The translations under genes were made by a program, and so were the position numbers. DNA of 64,000 bases from Pseudodonghicola flavimaris. Lineage in GTDB: Bacteria > Pseudomonadota > Alphaproteobacteria > Rhodobacterales > Rhodobacteraceae. Below the pieces are notes generated by a model. It did not search any database. It was not told the origin of the DNA and saw nothing but the letters and a program-made list of their open reading frames with translations. Below are positions 51,024-61,200 of the stretch, piece by piece (positions within the stretch are counted from its first letter, which is position 1; each line of letters begins with the position of its first letter). The DNA lies in assembly GCF_030164425.1 (NCBI RefSeq), contig NZ_JASNJD010000025.1, forward strand, positions 21,292 to 85,291, written 5' to 3'.

Positions 51024-51982
51024 GCTGCGGCCCTCTCTTCCGTCGGGGTCTGCCGCTCAACATCGGTGCTGTCGTCGGGCAGATGGGCCAGCAGCCAGTC
51101 GGCCGCCTTGCTGGCCTGCGAGGCGGCGCGGACGATCGCGCGGGAATCCTCGCGCATCACCTCCAGCCATGAGCCCACGTAATCTGCGTGGCGCACGGTC
51201 GGGACGATCCCGAGCGAGGCGCAACAGAACGCGCTCGAAATCTCGGCGATCAGTTCCTCGAAAGCGTATGTCTTCGTGCCGAAACTACCCGAGAAGTCCC
51301 GCCCCAACCGTGAGGCATGTCCTGTCGCGTGCCCCATCTCGTGCAGGGCGGTCCTGTGCCAGTTGATCGGCTCGAAATAGGCATGCGGAGGTGGCACCTG
51401 CACATAATCGAGCGCGGGGACATAGAAGGCGCGATTACCACCGATCCGGAAGTCGATACCAGTCGCGGCGATCAGTGCCTCGACCTGCGGCTCGATCAGC
51501 CCGGGCGGCGGTGGTGGTGCCTCGACGGCGATGTCGTCGGGCAGACCCTCGCATTGCGCCGCGTTGAACACGGTAAAGCGCTTCAGAAACGGGATGCTGT
51601 TTGCGTCTTCCCCGGTCTCCCGGGCGCGGCGCTTCTCGTCTTCAGGCGTGAACCGGTCGGCATAGACGACGGTTGTGCCGCGCTCGCCCTTGCGGACGTT
51701 GCCGCCGAGCGACAGCGCCTGGCGGAAGGTCAGCCAGTGCTGGGTTGGATAGCCATGCTGGATCACGGCGCCCCAGAGGATCAGGACATTGATCCCGGAA
51801 TATTGCCGACCCGTGCTGGCGTTGCGCGGCATGGCGAGCGGCGCCTGCACCGCCGCCGTCCCCCAGGGCTGAACCCAGGGCAGTCGGCCCTCCTCTAGCT
51901 CTGCGATGATCTTGTCGGTGATGTCGTCATAAAGGTTGGTGCGCGGGCCGCTCTTGCGGGCCGCGCGATGCTCTCTGGCCAT
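51020..51982 (-). CDS. ardC: ArdC-like antirestriction protein (ssDNA-binding plus zincin)
   Basis: The 320-residue protein has an N-terminal ArdC ssDNA-binding domain (LYDDITDKIIAELEEGRLPW; VRKGERGTTVVYADRF) and a C-terminal zincin-like metallopeptidase with the metal motif HEMGHATGH and a downstream Glu (EELIAEISS). ArdC proteins protect entering single-stranded plasmid DNA. Here a radC-like leader precedes the gene and DUF2958 follows by ATGA overlap. It may cooperate with the (now split) methylase-helicase in protection during transfer. Confidence 0.92.
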   Translation of the reverse strand: MAREHRAARKSGPRTNLYDDITDKIIAELEEGRLPWVQPWGTAAVQAPLAMPRNASTGRQYSGINVLILWGAVIQHGYPTQHWLTFRQALSLGGNVRKGERGTTVVYADRFTPEDEKRRARETGEDANSIPFLKRFTVFNAAQCEGLPDDIAVEAPPPPPGLIEPQVEALIAATGIDFRIGGNRAFYVPALDYVQVPPPHAYFEPINWHRTALHEMGHATGHASRLGRDFSGSFGTKTYAFEELIAEISSAFCCASLGIVPTVRHADYVGSWLEVMREDSRAIVRAASQASKAADWLLAHLPDDSTDVERQTPTEERAAA

Positions 51983-51991
51983 CGGAATGAT

Positions 51992-52041
51992 CTCCGCGAC
52001 GGGCGCCGGAGGCCTCTCCTCCAGCCCTCAACCCGTCACGG
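51992..52041 (-). ncRNA. radC-like RNA leader, copy A
   Basis: The outer stem of ten pairs (CCGUGACGGG and CCCGUCGCGG) encloses GCUGGAGG and CCUCCGGC around AGAGG. It lies nine bases before the ardC start codon. radC-type leaders are known in front of antirestriction and other DNA-acting genes in mobile elements. Confidence 0.75.
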
Positions 52042-52258
52042 AAAACCCGCCCGCACTTTCACTCTCAGGGGGCGTTGCGGGGTCTCCCCGCTGATGGGGG
52101 TGCGTCGGCAACGCCAGTGCCGACCAGGGGGAAGGCTTTCCCCTCCCGGCTATTCACCAGGGGGTTTAAAGACTAGAACTGGATATCTCTGGACGTCGTG
52201 GGAGCAGGCTTGAAACGCTCGATCGGCGCCCCCCCAATTGAATTGACGGAACGAAGTT

Positions 52259-53653
52259 TTGAGAGCGCTACCGCAATGGGAATTCAGCATCTATGCGCTG
52301 TCCCTCCCCAAGGGGCATGGGTTCGGAATACGGCCCCCTGTCGGCGCATGGCTCAGCGAAGACGGTCTCTCATGTGGCATTCTCAGGCGTGATCTGAATG
52401 ATCGCTCCTATGGGATGCTGGTCATGCGTCGGCGAACCGACCAAGTCTGGACTGTGACGGCCGAGCGTGAAGGCTATGCCGCTGAAAAGGAAGCCCTCGC
52501 CCAGTTGCCGCCTCTCCTGAAAGACGGAGAGCCTCCGGAACCTGTTCCCTCGGGCGTCATGCAGCGGCCCGCGCTCTATGATCTGGAAGGAAGGACGGCG
52601 AGCGACGTGTTCGCGACGTTGACGCTGCCGTCCCATCGCCCCGCGGCATGGACGCTCAACCAGCTCTATCTCGCGCTTCCAAAGCCAGATCGAAACTGGG
52701 CAGGAGATTGCCAGACGAACAACTTTCACACGCGGTTGTGGGAAGCGCAGCTGCTGGCCACGTTTCGTGAGCAGGGATTGCTCGTGACCCAACCATATGA
52801 GTCCCCGGATTTCCGCATCGAGAACAGGCTTGGCGGTTCGGCATGGGTGGAAGCCGTGACGGCCAATCCGGCAGATCCTTACAACCATGTGAACGCGCCG
52901 CCGAGCGCCTTGCCGGCCGACCGGGAGGAGGCGTTTTTCGGCGCCGGAGCTTTGCGCTTTGCCAAAACAATCGGCAACAAGCTTGCTCGCAACTACGATC
53001 AGTTGCCGCATGTAAAGGGTCAGCCCTTCGCCCTGGCGATTGCGGACTTTCAGGCACCGGCATCGATGATCTGGAGCCGGGAAGGACTGATTGGATATCT
53101 CTATGGCGAGGGCGCAGAAGAGGTTGAAATCGACGGGCGCATGCATGCGCGTCCGACGAAGGCATCCCACCTCAAGGGCAAGGCCAGATTTCCCGCCGGC
53201 CTGTTTGCCTATGCGGGCCATGCCGAACTCTCTGCAGTTATCTTTTCGAACGCGTGTTCGATGGCCAAGCTCAACCGCGTTGCGGTATCGGGTCAGGGCG
53301 CGCCGCGTGGACTGCGATACATGCGGATTGGCAACTTCTATGACAGGACGCCGGGCGCTCTCAGGGGCATCCCTTTCTGCCTGGATGTGACCAGCGATGA
53401 ATATCGCAACCTTTGGGCGACAGGGAGTGAACCGTGGTCGGCTGAAATCGAGGTCTTTCACAATCCGTTCGCGCACCACCCCTTGCCATTTGAGCTTCTG
53501 CCGGAGGCAACACACTGGTTCGACCAGGACGGTGAGACGGTGTGTCGAAGTTTTTACGAAACCTCGATCCTTTGGTCCCAGACACTGATCCAGAACGACA
53601 CGGACCCACCGCCAACTCTGGAGCAACTGATGTCGAAGGGTCCAAAGGCGTGA
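52259..53653 (+). CDS. 464-residue protein of unknown function; possible PD-(D/E)XK-like
   Basis: Start TTG 52259; the first residues (ALPQWEFSIYALSLPKGHGF) look like true sequence, with no earlier start in frame. The middle has QPYESPDFRIENRLGGSAWV, then EAVTANPADP, where the PDF and the following Glu recall a PD-(D/E)XK core without a lysine at the usual place. No helicase, toxin or methylase motif is seen. It stands alone on the plus strand next to known defence and toxin genes, so a defence role can be guessed but not shown. Confidence 0.65.
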   Translation: MRALPQWEFSIYALSLPKGHGFGIRPPVGAWLSEDGLSCGILRRDLNDRSYGMLVMRRRTDQVWTVTAEREGYAAEKEALAQLPPLLKDGEPPEPVPSGVMQRPALYDLEGRTASDVFATLTLPSHRPAAWTLNQLYLALPKPDRNWAGDCQTNNFHTRLWEAQLLATFREQGLLVTQPYESPDFRIENRLGGSAWVEAVTANPADPYNHVNAPPSALPADREEAFFGAGALRFAKTIGNKLARNYDQLPHVKGQPFALAIADFQAPASMIWSREGLIGYLYGEGAEEVEIDGRMHARPTKASHLKGKARFPAGLFAYAGHAELSAVIFSNACSMAKLNRVAVSGQGAPRGLRYMRIGNFYDRTPGALRGIPFCLDVTSDEYRNLWATGSEPWSAEIEVFHNPFAHHPLPFELLPEATHWFDQDGETVCRSFYETSILWSQTLIQNDTDPPPTLEQLMSKGPKA

Positions 53654-53869
53654 AAGGCATCATGCCGAATGCACCGAAGATGCTCGCATTCGATAACCCG
53701 AGGATGTTTGCGCACGACCACCTGGGCATGGGCTCCTGTCCCTTCACGCGCTTCAGATGATCCCCCGACCCAGCGTGCCCATCCGATTTGCGCTCTATGC
53801 TATCCGTCTCCCCGACAACCGGCTGCGCGCCCTTCTCCCATCTCTGCGATCGTGTTTCACTCCGGGATC

Positions 53870-54133
53870 ATGAACACGGCGTTTCTCTTGATAGCGATGT
53901 ATTCCGGGCGACCGATCATTCCTGCGGAGGATGTCGCCAGGGATTTTTTTGGTCTGAGTACCGACAAGTTCATCCGCAAAGTCTCGGCGGGTTCCATTTC
54001 CCTGCCCCTCGTCCGCATGGAAGCGTCGCAGAAATGCGCCAAAGGCGTCCATATCGACGATCTGGCCGAGTACCTCGACAAGAGGCGGGCTGCAGCGGTC
54101 AAGGAATGCCTGCAACTGCAGGGGCTTCGGTAA
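53870..54133 (+). CDS. PrtN-like pyocin activator family protein
   Basis: The 87-residue protein (ATG 53870) matches the PrtN pattern: MNTAFLLIAMYSGRPIIPAE, DVARDFFGLSTDKFIRKVSA, GSISLPLVRMEASQKCAKGV, HIDDLAEYLDKRR. PrtN turns on pyocin genes in Pseudomonas. No pyocin or prophage gene is in the window, so here it is presumably an orphan DNA-binding regulator carried with the cargo. Confidence 0.85.
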   Translation: MNTAFLLIAMYSGRPIIPAEDVARDFFGLSTDKFIRKVSAGSISLPLVRMEASQKCAKGVHIDDLAEYLDKRRAAAVKECLQLQGLR

Positions 54134-54227
54134 GCGTGTTCCATCTGAAAATCGCCGAAGGCCAGCCTGCTACGCACGGCACGAAGCCACCCCCTTCTTC
54201 ATCTCGCTCAACAGCACGGATTGAATT

Positions 54228-54257
54228 CTGTCAGAAAACTGCGTATATTTCTGACAG
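54228..54257 (+). promoter_or_regulatory. Inverted-repeat operator of the abiE pair
   Basis: CTGTCAGAAA at 54228-54237 and its exact reverse complement TTTCTGACAG at 54248-54257, ten bases apart, end ten bases before the start codon of the abiEi-like gene. AbiEi antitoxins are known to repress their own operon by binding such repeats. Confidence 0.8.
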
Positions 54258-54267
54258 GAGAAAGATC

Positions 54268-54861
54268 ATGCAGCACCTTGCAGAACAGATATTGACCCAT
54301 GCAGAGGGACTTCCGGAAGGGGCGCCACTTGCCGCAAAGGGCCTGCTGCACCTCGGCAGCCGTGCCGGTGTGGATCAGGCCTTGTCGCGCCTTGCCGAGC
54401 GCGGCCAGTTGATCCGTGCCGGGCGCGGGGTTTACCTGCGACCGATCAAAAGCCGGTTTGGCACGCGCGCTCCGTCCGTGGAACAGACGGTGGAGGCCCT
54501 CGCGGCGCAACGTGGCGAAGTCATCGTTCCAACTGGCGCCGCCGAAGCGAATGCACTCGGCCTGACCACGCAAGTGCCTGTTCGCTCCGTGTACCTGACC
54601 TCGGGTCGCAGCCGCACGCTCTCATTGGGCAAACAACTCGTGGAACTGCGCCACGCCCCCCGATGGCAACTCGCCCTCGGGAAGAGGCCGGCTGGCAGTG
54701 CTGTTCGCGCTCTGGCCTGGCTTGGGCCGGAACAGGCAGAGACAGCTCTTAGATTGCTGAAGCAGAAACTGCCCGCAGCGGCGTTTGACGAATTGGTAAC
54801 CGCCGCGCCGCAGTTCCCGACCTGGCTTGCACGCAGTGTCGGAAGGGCGGCGCATGCCTGA
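54268..54861 (+). CDS. abiEi: AbiEi-like antitoxin (DUF6088 type)
   Basis: The 197-residue protein starts after AGGAG. It has a winged-helix N terminus (GLLHLGSRAGVDQALSRLAE, RGQLIRAGRGVYLRPI) and a C-terminal region with PVRSVYLTSGRSRTLSLGKQ and LRHAPRW, typical for DUF6088/AbiEi. It neutralises and regulates the next gene. The stop overlaps the toxin start (ATGCCTGA). Confidence 0.88.
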   Translation: MQHLAEQILTHAEGLPEGAPLAAKGLLHLGSRAGVDQALSRLAERGQLIRAGRGVYLRPIKSRFGTRAPSVEQTVEALAAQRGEVIVPTGAAEANALGLTTQVPVRSVYLTSGRSRTLSLGKQLVELRHAPRWQLALGKRPAGSAVRALAWLGPEQAETALRLLKQKLPAAAFDELVTAAPQFPTWLARSVGRAAHA

Positions 54862-55888
54862 GCCCTTCCTGTCTTTACCGTCTGCAGACCGCAAGGAGGC
54901 CCTGGCCGTAGCGGCAGATCGCTCCGGGCGGCCCGCGCACCTGCTCGAAAAGGACGTCTGGGTTGTCTGGGCCCTTCAAACCCTCTTCGGTTCCGAGCTT
55001 AGTGAGCACCTCGTTTTCAAGGGCGGAACCTCCCTTTCCAAAGCCTATGGGGTGATCCAGCGCTTCTCTGAAGATGTTGATCTGACATATGACATACGGG
55101 CAATCGCACCTGATCTGGTGGGAGAACGCGCCGAAGCCCTGCCAACCACGCGCAGCGAGGAAAAGCGCTGGTCGAAAGCTGTCCGGGATCGATTGCCGAA
55201 ATGGGTCGTCGAAACGACGCAGCCCTTGATCCAGGACGCCATTGCAGCGCAAGGGCTATCGGCCTCGACACGGGCAGATGGCGACAAGCTTTTCATCGAT
55301 TACGAGGCCGGCTCTTCTGGCTCCGGTTACGTCGCCCCCAGCGTCATGCTGGAATTCGGCGCGAGGTCGACGGGCGAACCGGCGAGCCTGCGTGACGTCG
55401 CCTGGGACGCGAACGGGCTGATCGATGGCGTGACTTTTCCGACCGCGACCCCGCGCGTGATGCATGCCGAACGAACCTTTTGGGAGAAGGCCACGGCGAT
55501 CCATGTCTTCTGCGTACAGGGACGGCTCCGCGGGGAGCGCTTCGCGCGCCACTGGCATGACCTGGTCCGCCTCGACGATGCAGGCATCGCGGATGTGGCC
55601 ATTTCCGACCGTGACCTCGCCTCTGCAGTGGCGCGGCACAAGCGTATGTTCTTTCCGGAGAAGACTGCAGACGGAATACCCGTGGACTATGAAGCCGCGG
55701 TTCACGGCCGTCTGCAACTGGTCCCAAACGGAGAGGCTCGTACCGCGCTCGCGGCCGATTACGCGCATATGGTCGACGACGGTCTCCTGCTTGAAGACGC
55801 CGAGCATTTCGACGACCTCATCGAACGTTGTGCATCCATTGCCGAGCGCGCAAAGCTCGCAGCAAACAATCAGCACATCCGCAACTGA
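54854..55888 (+). CDS. abiEii: AbiEii/AbiGii-family nucleotidyltransferase toxin
   Basis: The 344-residue protein (ATG 54854, MPEPFLSLPSADRKEALAVA) has the polymerase-beta-type nucleotidyltransferase core FKGGTSLSKAYGVIQRFSED with VDLTYD (catalytic Asp pair), and conserved ERTFWEKATAIHVF and RHWHDLVRLDD. AbiEii adds nucleotides to targets and stops growth, which blocks phage spread. With AbiEi it forms a type IV toxin-antitoxin system; it also stabilises plasmids. Confidence 0.92.
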   Translation: MPEPFLSLPSADRKEALAVAADRSGRPAHLLEKDVWVVWALQTLFGSELSEHLVFKGGTSLSKAYGVIQRFSEDVDLTYDIRAIAPDLVGERAEALPTTRSEEKRWSKAVRDRLPKWVVETTQPLIQDAIAAQGLSASTRADGDKLFIDYEAGSSGSGYVAPSVMLEFGARSTGEPASLRDVAWDANGLIDGVTFPTATPRVMHAERTFWEKATAIHVFCVQGRLRGERFARHWHDLVRLDDAGIADVAISDRDLASAVARHKRMFFPEKTADGIPVDYEAAVHGRLQLVPNGEARTALAADYAHMVDDGLLLEDAEHFDDLIERCASIAERAKLAANNQHIRN

Positions 55889-56016
55889 ACAGGTGGGCAT
55901 ACAGACTTCACGCCAGATAGCAGAGATCCGATGATCTTGGCAATGTCACGTCTTGACGCAATGCCAAGGGTCGTTTTGACTTCAAATCTGTATTTCATCC
56001 TGCATCCGAGGCGCGC

Positions 56017-56682
56017 GTGCGACGAACGTCAAAGACCGAATTTCTCAGAGGGTTAGGCGAATATAATCCCGGCGCACATGGGCCTTCGGGAACATCCTCA
56101 GAGCGGCAAAGACTAAAAGAAAAAATCGCCGCATATGATGCTCAACGCGGCGGCGTTTGGAACTACGAAGATCTCTATCATATCCTGACTATGATCCTGA
56201 AAGGATACCCCGTAGATAAGGCGCGCGACACGATTGCGGCCTTGGATGGGCCTGGGGAAGCCGCTGCAAAACTAGGAATATTTGACGGAATCTGCGGATA
56301 TATTCCAATTGGTAAGGCAAATTTCATCGAACGTGAGCGACGGACCATCGCCTTCGGCAAACATGAAGTCGACATTTCACCTGACTTTAGCTTCAAGGCA
56401 AATCAGGAAATTTTCGAAGTCTTCATTTATCCCTATAAGTCACCTCCACTCAAGCAGCAACAGAGGCATGCGATCGTTAACGCCATTGCCGCGACCGAGA
56501 GGAAAGTCCCGCATTTCTTAATTTTGGCAGAGTACCCAGAACTGTCCGGGATACGAAAATTCAGAGCAGAAACCTTTGATTTTCGTTACAGAGTTACTGA
56601 AGAGGGCTTCATAAAACACATGGAAACCTTCTATGATCTCCTCGACGAACGATCCAAAACAGGAGATTTATTCGGAGGATAG
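56017..56682 (+). CDS. Lower-GC hypothetical protein
   Basis: The 221-residue protein (GTG start at 56017, MRRTSKTEFLRGLGEYNPGA) has a charged helical N terminus and FIERERRTIAFGKHEVDISP, then QEIFEVFIYPYKSPPLKQQQ. I do not recognise the family. It has more A and T than its neighbours and rare-looking codons, which suggests separate acquisition. The gap to the next gene (56,683-56,966) shows no further gene. Confidence 0.6.
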   Translation: MRRTSKTEFLRGLGEYNPGAHGPSGTSSERQRLKEKIAAYDAQRGGVWNYEDLYHILTMILKGYPVDKARDTIAALDGPGEAAAKLGIFDGICGYIPIGKANFIERERRTIAFGKHEVDISPDFSFKANQEIFEVFIYPYKSPPLKQQQRHAIVNAIAATERKVPHFLILAEYPELSGIRKFRAETFDFRYRVTEEGFIKHMETFYDLLDERSKTGDLFGG

Positions 56683-56966
56683 TGCATGGGCGACGATCGT
56701 GTCTGCCGCACTTGCGATCCCCCACCGCATGACCCGCCGCCTCAGAACTTTAGCTGAAAAGTTGTTGACGCACCCCAGTCACTTCATGAAGCAACAGGCC
56801 ACTATCGCATAATTTCGATGGAGGATGGCATGGTGGCCCGCAGGAAGAAACGTGCCACAGAAACTTCACTATCGAGCAACCTCTCGCGCCCAGAGTCCAA
56901 TGAAATTTCCCTTACTGTTCAATACGCAAGCGCCAGGCTCACGTGATCTATGTCAGGGGTTCGATC

Positions 56967-58202
56967 TTGATTAAAATTCTTCACACTGCTGACGTCCATT
57001 TGGACTCTCCCCTCAGGTCACTGGCCTTGCGCAACTCGGACCTTCGCGACGCGGTTGCAGCAGCCTCCCGGTCCGCTTTCCGCGGACTGGTCGATTTCGC
57101 CATATCCGAACAGCTCTCCGCAGTCCTGATTTCCGGCGATCTGTTCGATGGAAAAGAGCGCAGCGCAAGAACGGGCGCCTTCCTGATGGCCGAGCTTGAT
57201 CGCCTTGGCGATGCGGGGATCAAAGTTTTCTACATCAAAGGCAATCATGATGCCGAGAACCCGATCACCGGAGCGCTTGATCTGCCTGCCCAAGTTCACG
57301 CTTTCGATGCACGCGGCGGCATGGTGCCGCTGACAGACGACATCGTGATCCACGGTGTCAGCTTCGCGGACCGTCACGCGCCCGACAGCCTTCTGCCGCG
57401 GTTCAAACCGCCGGTTCCGGGCGTGGTGAATATTGCCATGCTGCACAGCTCGCTTGGCGGTGCGGCGGGTCATGATATCTATGCCCCCTGCAGCCTCGCC
57501 GATCTGGCCGGCATGGGGTTCGATTATTGGGCGCTCGGCCATATCCACAAACGGCAGGTCCATTCGGCCGCACCCTGGATTGTCATGCCCGGCACCCCGC
57601 AGGGGCGAGATATAGGCGAGTCCGGCCCAAAATCCGCGACGCTGCTGACCATCGATCAGGGCCAGATCGATATTAGCGAAGTACCCAGTTCGGTCGTGGA
57701 ATTCGCCCAAAGCGAACTGGATGTGACAGAGACGGAAAGCGACGAGGCTCTGCGCGGGCTGCTGAAGTCCCACCTGAGTGCGATGCGCAACCAGATCGCG
57801 GCGCCGATCGGCGTTATCCGACTGATCTTGACCGGAACGCCGAAGCGCCATTGGCAAATCCTACGGGATCGCGATGTCTGGATCGAACAGGTGAACGAGC
57901 TTGCCCAGGCCACCGGGGATCTCTGGATCGACAAACTCCTGTTCGACCTGCCGCCGCCGGACGCAACCGAAGGCGCAAGCGGCGCCGCCGACGAACTGGC
58001 GACGATCATGGCAACGATCCGCGGCGAGCCCGGCTTTGCCGCCCTCGCCCGCGACGAGGTCGAGACCGTCCTGCAGGAACTGCCCGTTACCCTGCGCGAC
58101 CGCTTGCTGCCGGATGAGGCCGCGCGCGATGCGATGGTGGATAAATTGACCAAGGCCGGCGCCGACGTCGTCCTGGCCCAGATGAAGGGGGCCGGACACT
58201 GA
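56967..58202 (+). CDS. YhaO/SbcD-like DNA exonuclease
   Basis: Start TTG 56967 (LIKILHTADVH), 11 bases after AGGGG. The 411-residue metallophosphoesterase has HTADVHLDSP (Asp, His), ISGDLFDGKE, YIKGNHDAENP, MLHSSLGG and the metal-binding WALGHIHKRQ, all in standard order, then a C-terminal capping region. It is the nuclease half of an SbcCD/YhaON-type pair. Its stop overlaps the next start (TGATG). Confidence 0.9.
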   Translation: MIKILHTADVHLDSPLRSLALRNSDLRDAVAAASRSAFRGLVDFAISEQLSAVLISGDLFDGKERSARTGAFLMAELDRLGDAGIKVFYIKGNHDAENPITGALDLPAQVHAFDARGGMVPLTDDIVIHGVSFADRHAPDSLLPRFKPPVPGVVNIAMLHSSLGGAAGHDIYAPCSLADLAGMGFDYWALGHIHKRQVHSAAPWIVMPGTPQGRDIGESGPKSATLLTIDQGQIDISEVPSSVVEFAQSELDVTETESDEALRGLLKSHLSAMRNQIAAPIGVIRLILTGTPKRHWQILRDRDVWIEQVNELAQATGDLWIDKLLFDLPPPDATEGASGAADELATIMATIRGEPGFAALARDEVETVLQELPVTLRDRLLPDEAARDAMVDKLTKAGADVVLAQMKGAGH

Positions 58203-61200
58203 TGCGGCTCCAGCGCCTCTCCCTTGATCGTTTCGGCCATTTCACCGACCGGCACTTCGACTTTGGCTCGGCCTCCGATGGCCATGATTTCCACATCATC
58301 TATGGCCCGAACGAAGCCGGAAAAACCACCACGATGGAAGCCGTCCTACGGTTATTCTACGGCTTCCCGCTGCGCGAGGGCTATGCGTTCAAGCATCCGC
58401 GCAATAACCTCCAAGTCTCGGCCAGGCTGGACATCGACGGTGTCTTGCGTGATTTCACGCGACTACCGACGCGCAGCGGATCGCTGGTCGACGCGACCGG
58501 CACCCCGCTGCCCGAGGCTGCCCTCTCCGCCCATCTCGCGGGATTGTCCGAAGAGGATTACCGCCGCCTGCTCTGCCTTGACGACGAGACAATCGAACGC
58601 GGCGGCGAAGAGATCGCAAATGCCGAAGGGGATATCGGGCGCCTGCTCTTTTCCGCTGCAGCGGGCGTGGCCGACCTGAGCACCGTTCTGGATCAAGTCC
58701 GCGAGCGGGCCGACGCGCTATGGAAGAAACGCGGACGCACCACCCACATGGCCGAATTGAAACGCGCCTTGGCCGACGTTGAAAAAGAGATCAAAGACCG
58801 CGACGTGACCGCCAGCGCCTGGAAGGCCCTCAAGAAAGATTTGCGCAAGGCACAAGAGGCCGAGCGGGAGGCGCGCAAGACGCGGGATGCGCTGAATCTG
58901 ACGAAGGCGCGCATGGAGGCGCAGCGGCGTGCCCTGCCCCTGATGGGCGAGATCCGGGACCTGGAACAGGCGATTGCCTCTTTCGCGAGTTATCCCGATC
59001 ATCTGGATTTCGATCCGGAACGGCTGATCGAGCTAAACAGAGACCGTGGGCTGGCCACACAGAATATCGCACGCCTGACCGAGGAGATCGCGAACCTCAG
59101 GGAAAATCGCGACGCCGTCGCCTTGGATCCGAAGCGTCTTGAGCTTTCGACCGCGCTGGCAGCGCTGGAGGATCTCGCCGCGCGGGATCGAACCGCACAG
59201 CTCGACCTTGACAGGCGCGAGGACGAACGGCGGGCCGCGGAGGCATCGATGAAGCAGGCTGCATGGGATCTTGGGGTCACCTCGCCAGACGTCGATCTGC
59301 AAGGGCTGGTCCTGTCGGGCGCCGATATTGCGTCTCTGGAGAGCGCCAGGGAAGCTTTGCGCGAGGCGATTTCCCAAGAAAAGATCGAGGCGCGCGAAAC
59401 CGCCGAATTGAAAGAGCGGGTGATCGCCGCGACCGAAGCCATGCAGGATGGCGCGCCCGCGGATGAGGAACGCCCACAGGTAGCAGATATTCTGCTGCGC
59501 TTCGATGCGGAGACCCTCGCCCCTGCCTACGCCGCAGCGCAACAGGCGATCGCGGATATGAAGATCAAGGCGCGGCGCTCCCTGGCTGCGCTCTCATTCG
59601 CAGGCGTCACTTTCGATCACCTACCCGCCTGCCCGACCTCCCGTCACCAGGCAACCAACTGGGCCGAGCGCCATCAGGACTTGCTTCACGACCTGCGCAC
59701 GACAACGGCAAAGCGCGACGAGCATCTGGAGGATGCGGAGGCCCGCGGGGCTCAGGCCAAATCACTGGCCCGGGACGCGAAGCTCATCTCGGATGCCGAT
59801 GCCGAGGATCTGCGCGCGCGGCGCGATGCACGCTGGGCGGAGCATCTTGCCGCCTTGGACAGACAGACCGCCGCCGACTTCCACGAGGCAATGCAAGGGC
59901 ATGATATCGCTGCCGAAGCGCGATTGGCGCAGTCCCGCGAACTGGCACAGCTCCGCGAAATCGGCCAGGCCGAAGCCCAGGCCCGCGCCCGTGCGGCTCA
60001 GACCGACAAACGCCTGGAAACCCTTCGTGAAGAACGCACCAATATCGAGGCCTCGGTCAGCGCGGCGGCGGCTCAGGTTGGCCTTCCAGACAGCATCACG
60101 GCTGCGGAATGGTTGGACTGGCGGCGAAGTCACGAGGCGGCCAGCGAAGATGCCCAGGCCCTGCGCGATACCGAAGAGACCAATCAATCCACCCTCCAAC
60201 GCGCCGACGCCCTACTGGCCGAGCTGGCCCGGACCCTGCCCTTTCCCCCGACAGATCTGACCGGCGCCCTGGCGGCGGCCCGGCGTCAGGCCGAGGACGA
60301 CCGCAAGCAAACCGACGCCCATACAACGGCCGAGGCAACCCTGCGACAGGCGCAGCGGGATCTTGCCCGGCGCGAAGAGCGTTACGCAAAAGCGTTTAAG
60401 GCAAGGGAGGATACGAAGAAGACCTGGCGCGCACTGGTCCACGACCTCCTCGGAGTGGCATTGCCCCCCGAACGGCTGGAGGCATCGCTGGAGCCCCTGC
60501 GCGCTTTGCGCGAACACGAAAACACACGGGCCGCGGCCGGGCGCCGGATCACAACCATGCAGGCGGACCAAAAGCAGTTCACCCAGGAGATCGACAGCCT
60601 GGCACGCGCCCATGGGCAGGAGCCTCACGCAACGGCGGCAAAGACATTCGCCGCCCTCAAAACCCTGGCGGAAAAAGCGCGCTCGGCCACTGAGACGGGC
60701 CGAAAACTCGACACCGCGATCGAGACGGCCGAGGCCGATCTCGTCGAACACAAGGATCGACAAAACGCCATCGACCAAGAGGTCGCGACCATCGCCATGC
60801 TTTTCCCCGATACGACCACCCCGGGCGATATCGGCGCCCTGCGCGAGGCCGCAATTCGCACGCAGAAAGCAATCGACAACCGCGCCGCGCTGGCGAAAAT
60901 CACCCGCCAGGTCCTGGCCGAACTGGGCACGACCGACATCGAGACAGCCCGCGCCCAGCTTGCAGAGACCTCAGTTGCCGCATTGGAGGGCGAACTCGAC
61001 AGCAACCGATCCGATCTTGCCCATGCCGAGGAAGAGCTGACCCTCGCCATTCAAAACCGCACAGCCGCCGAATATGCCCTAGCCGAGGTGAAGGGAGACG
61101 ACACGGTTGCGGAATTGGTCGAGCAGAAAGCGACGCTGGAACTGCAGCTCGAAGAGGCTGCCTTGGAGCATCTCGAACTTTCCCTGGGCCATCACCTCGC

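Noticed and set aside
52370..53626. 418-codon minus-strand frame opposite the 464-residue gene
   Set aside because: His/Arg/Cys-rich composition typical of antisense frames; the plus frame is longer and has natural composition.
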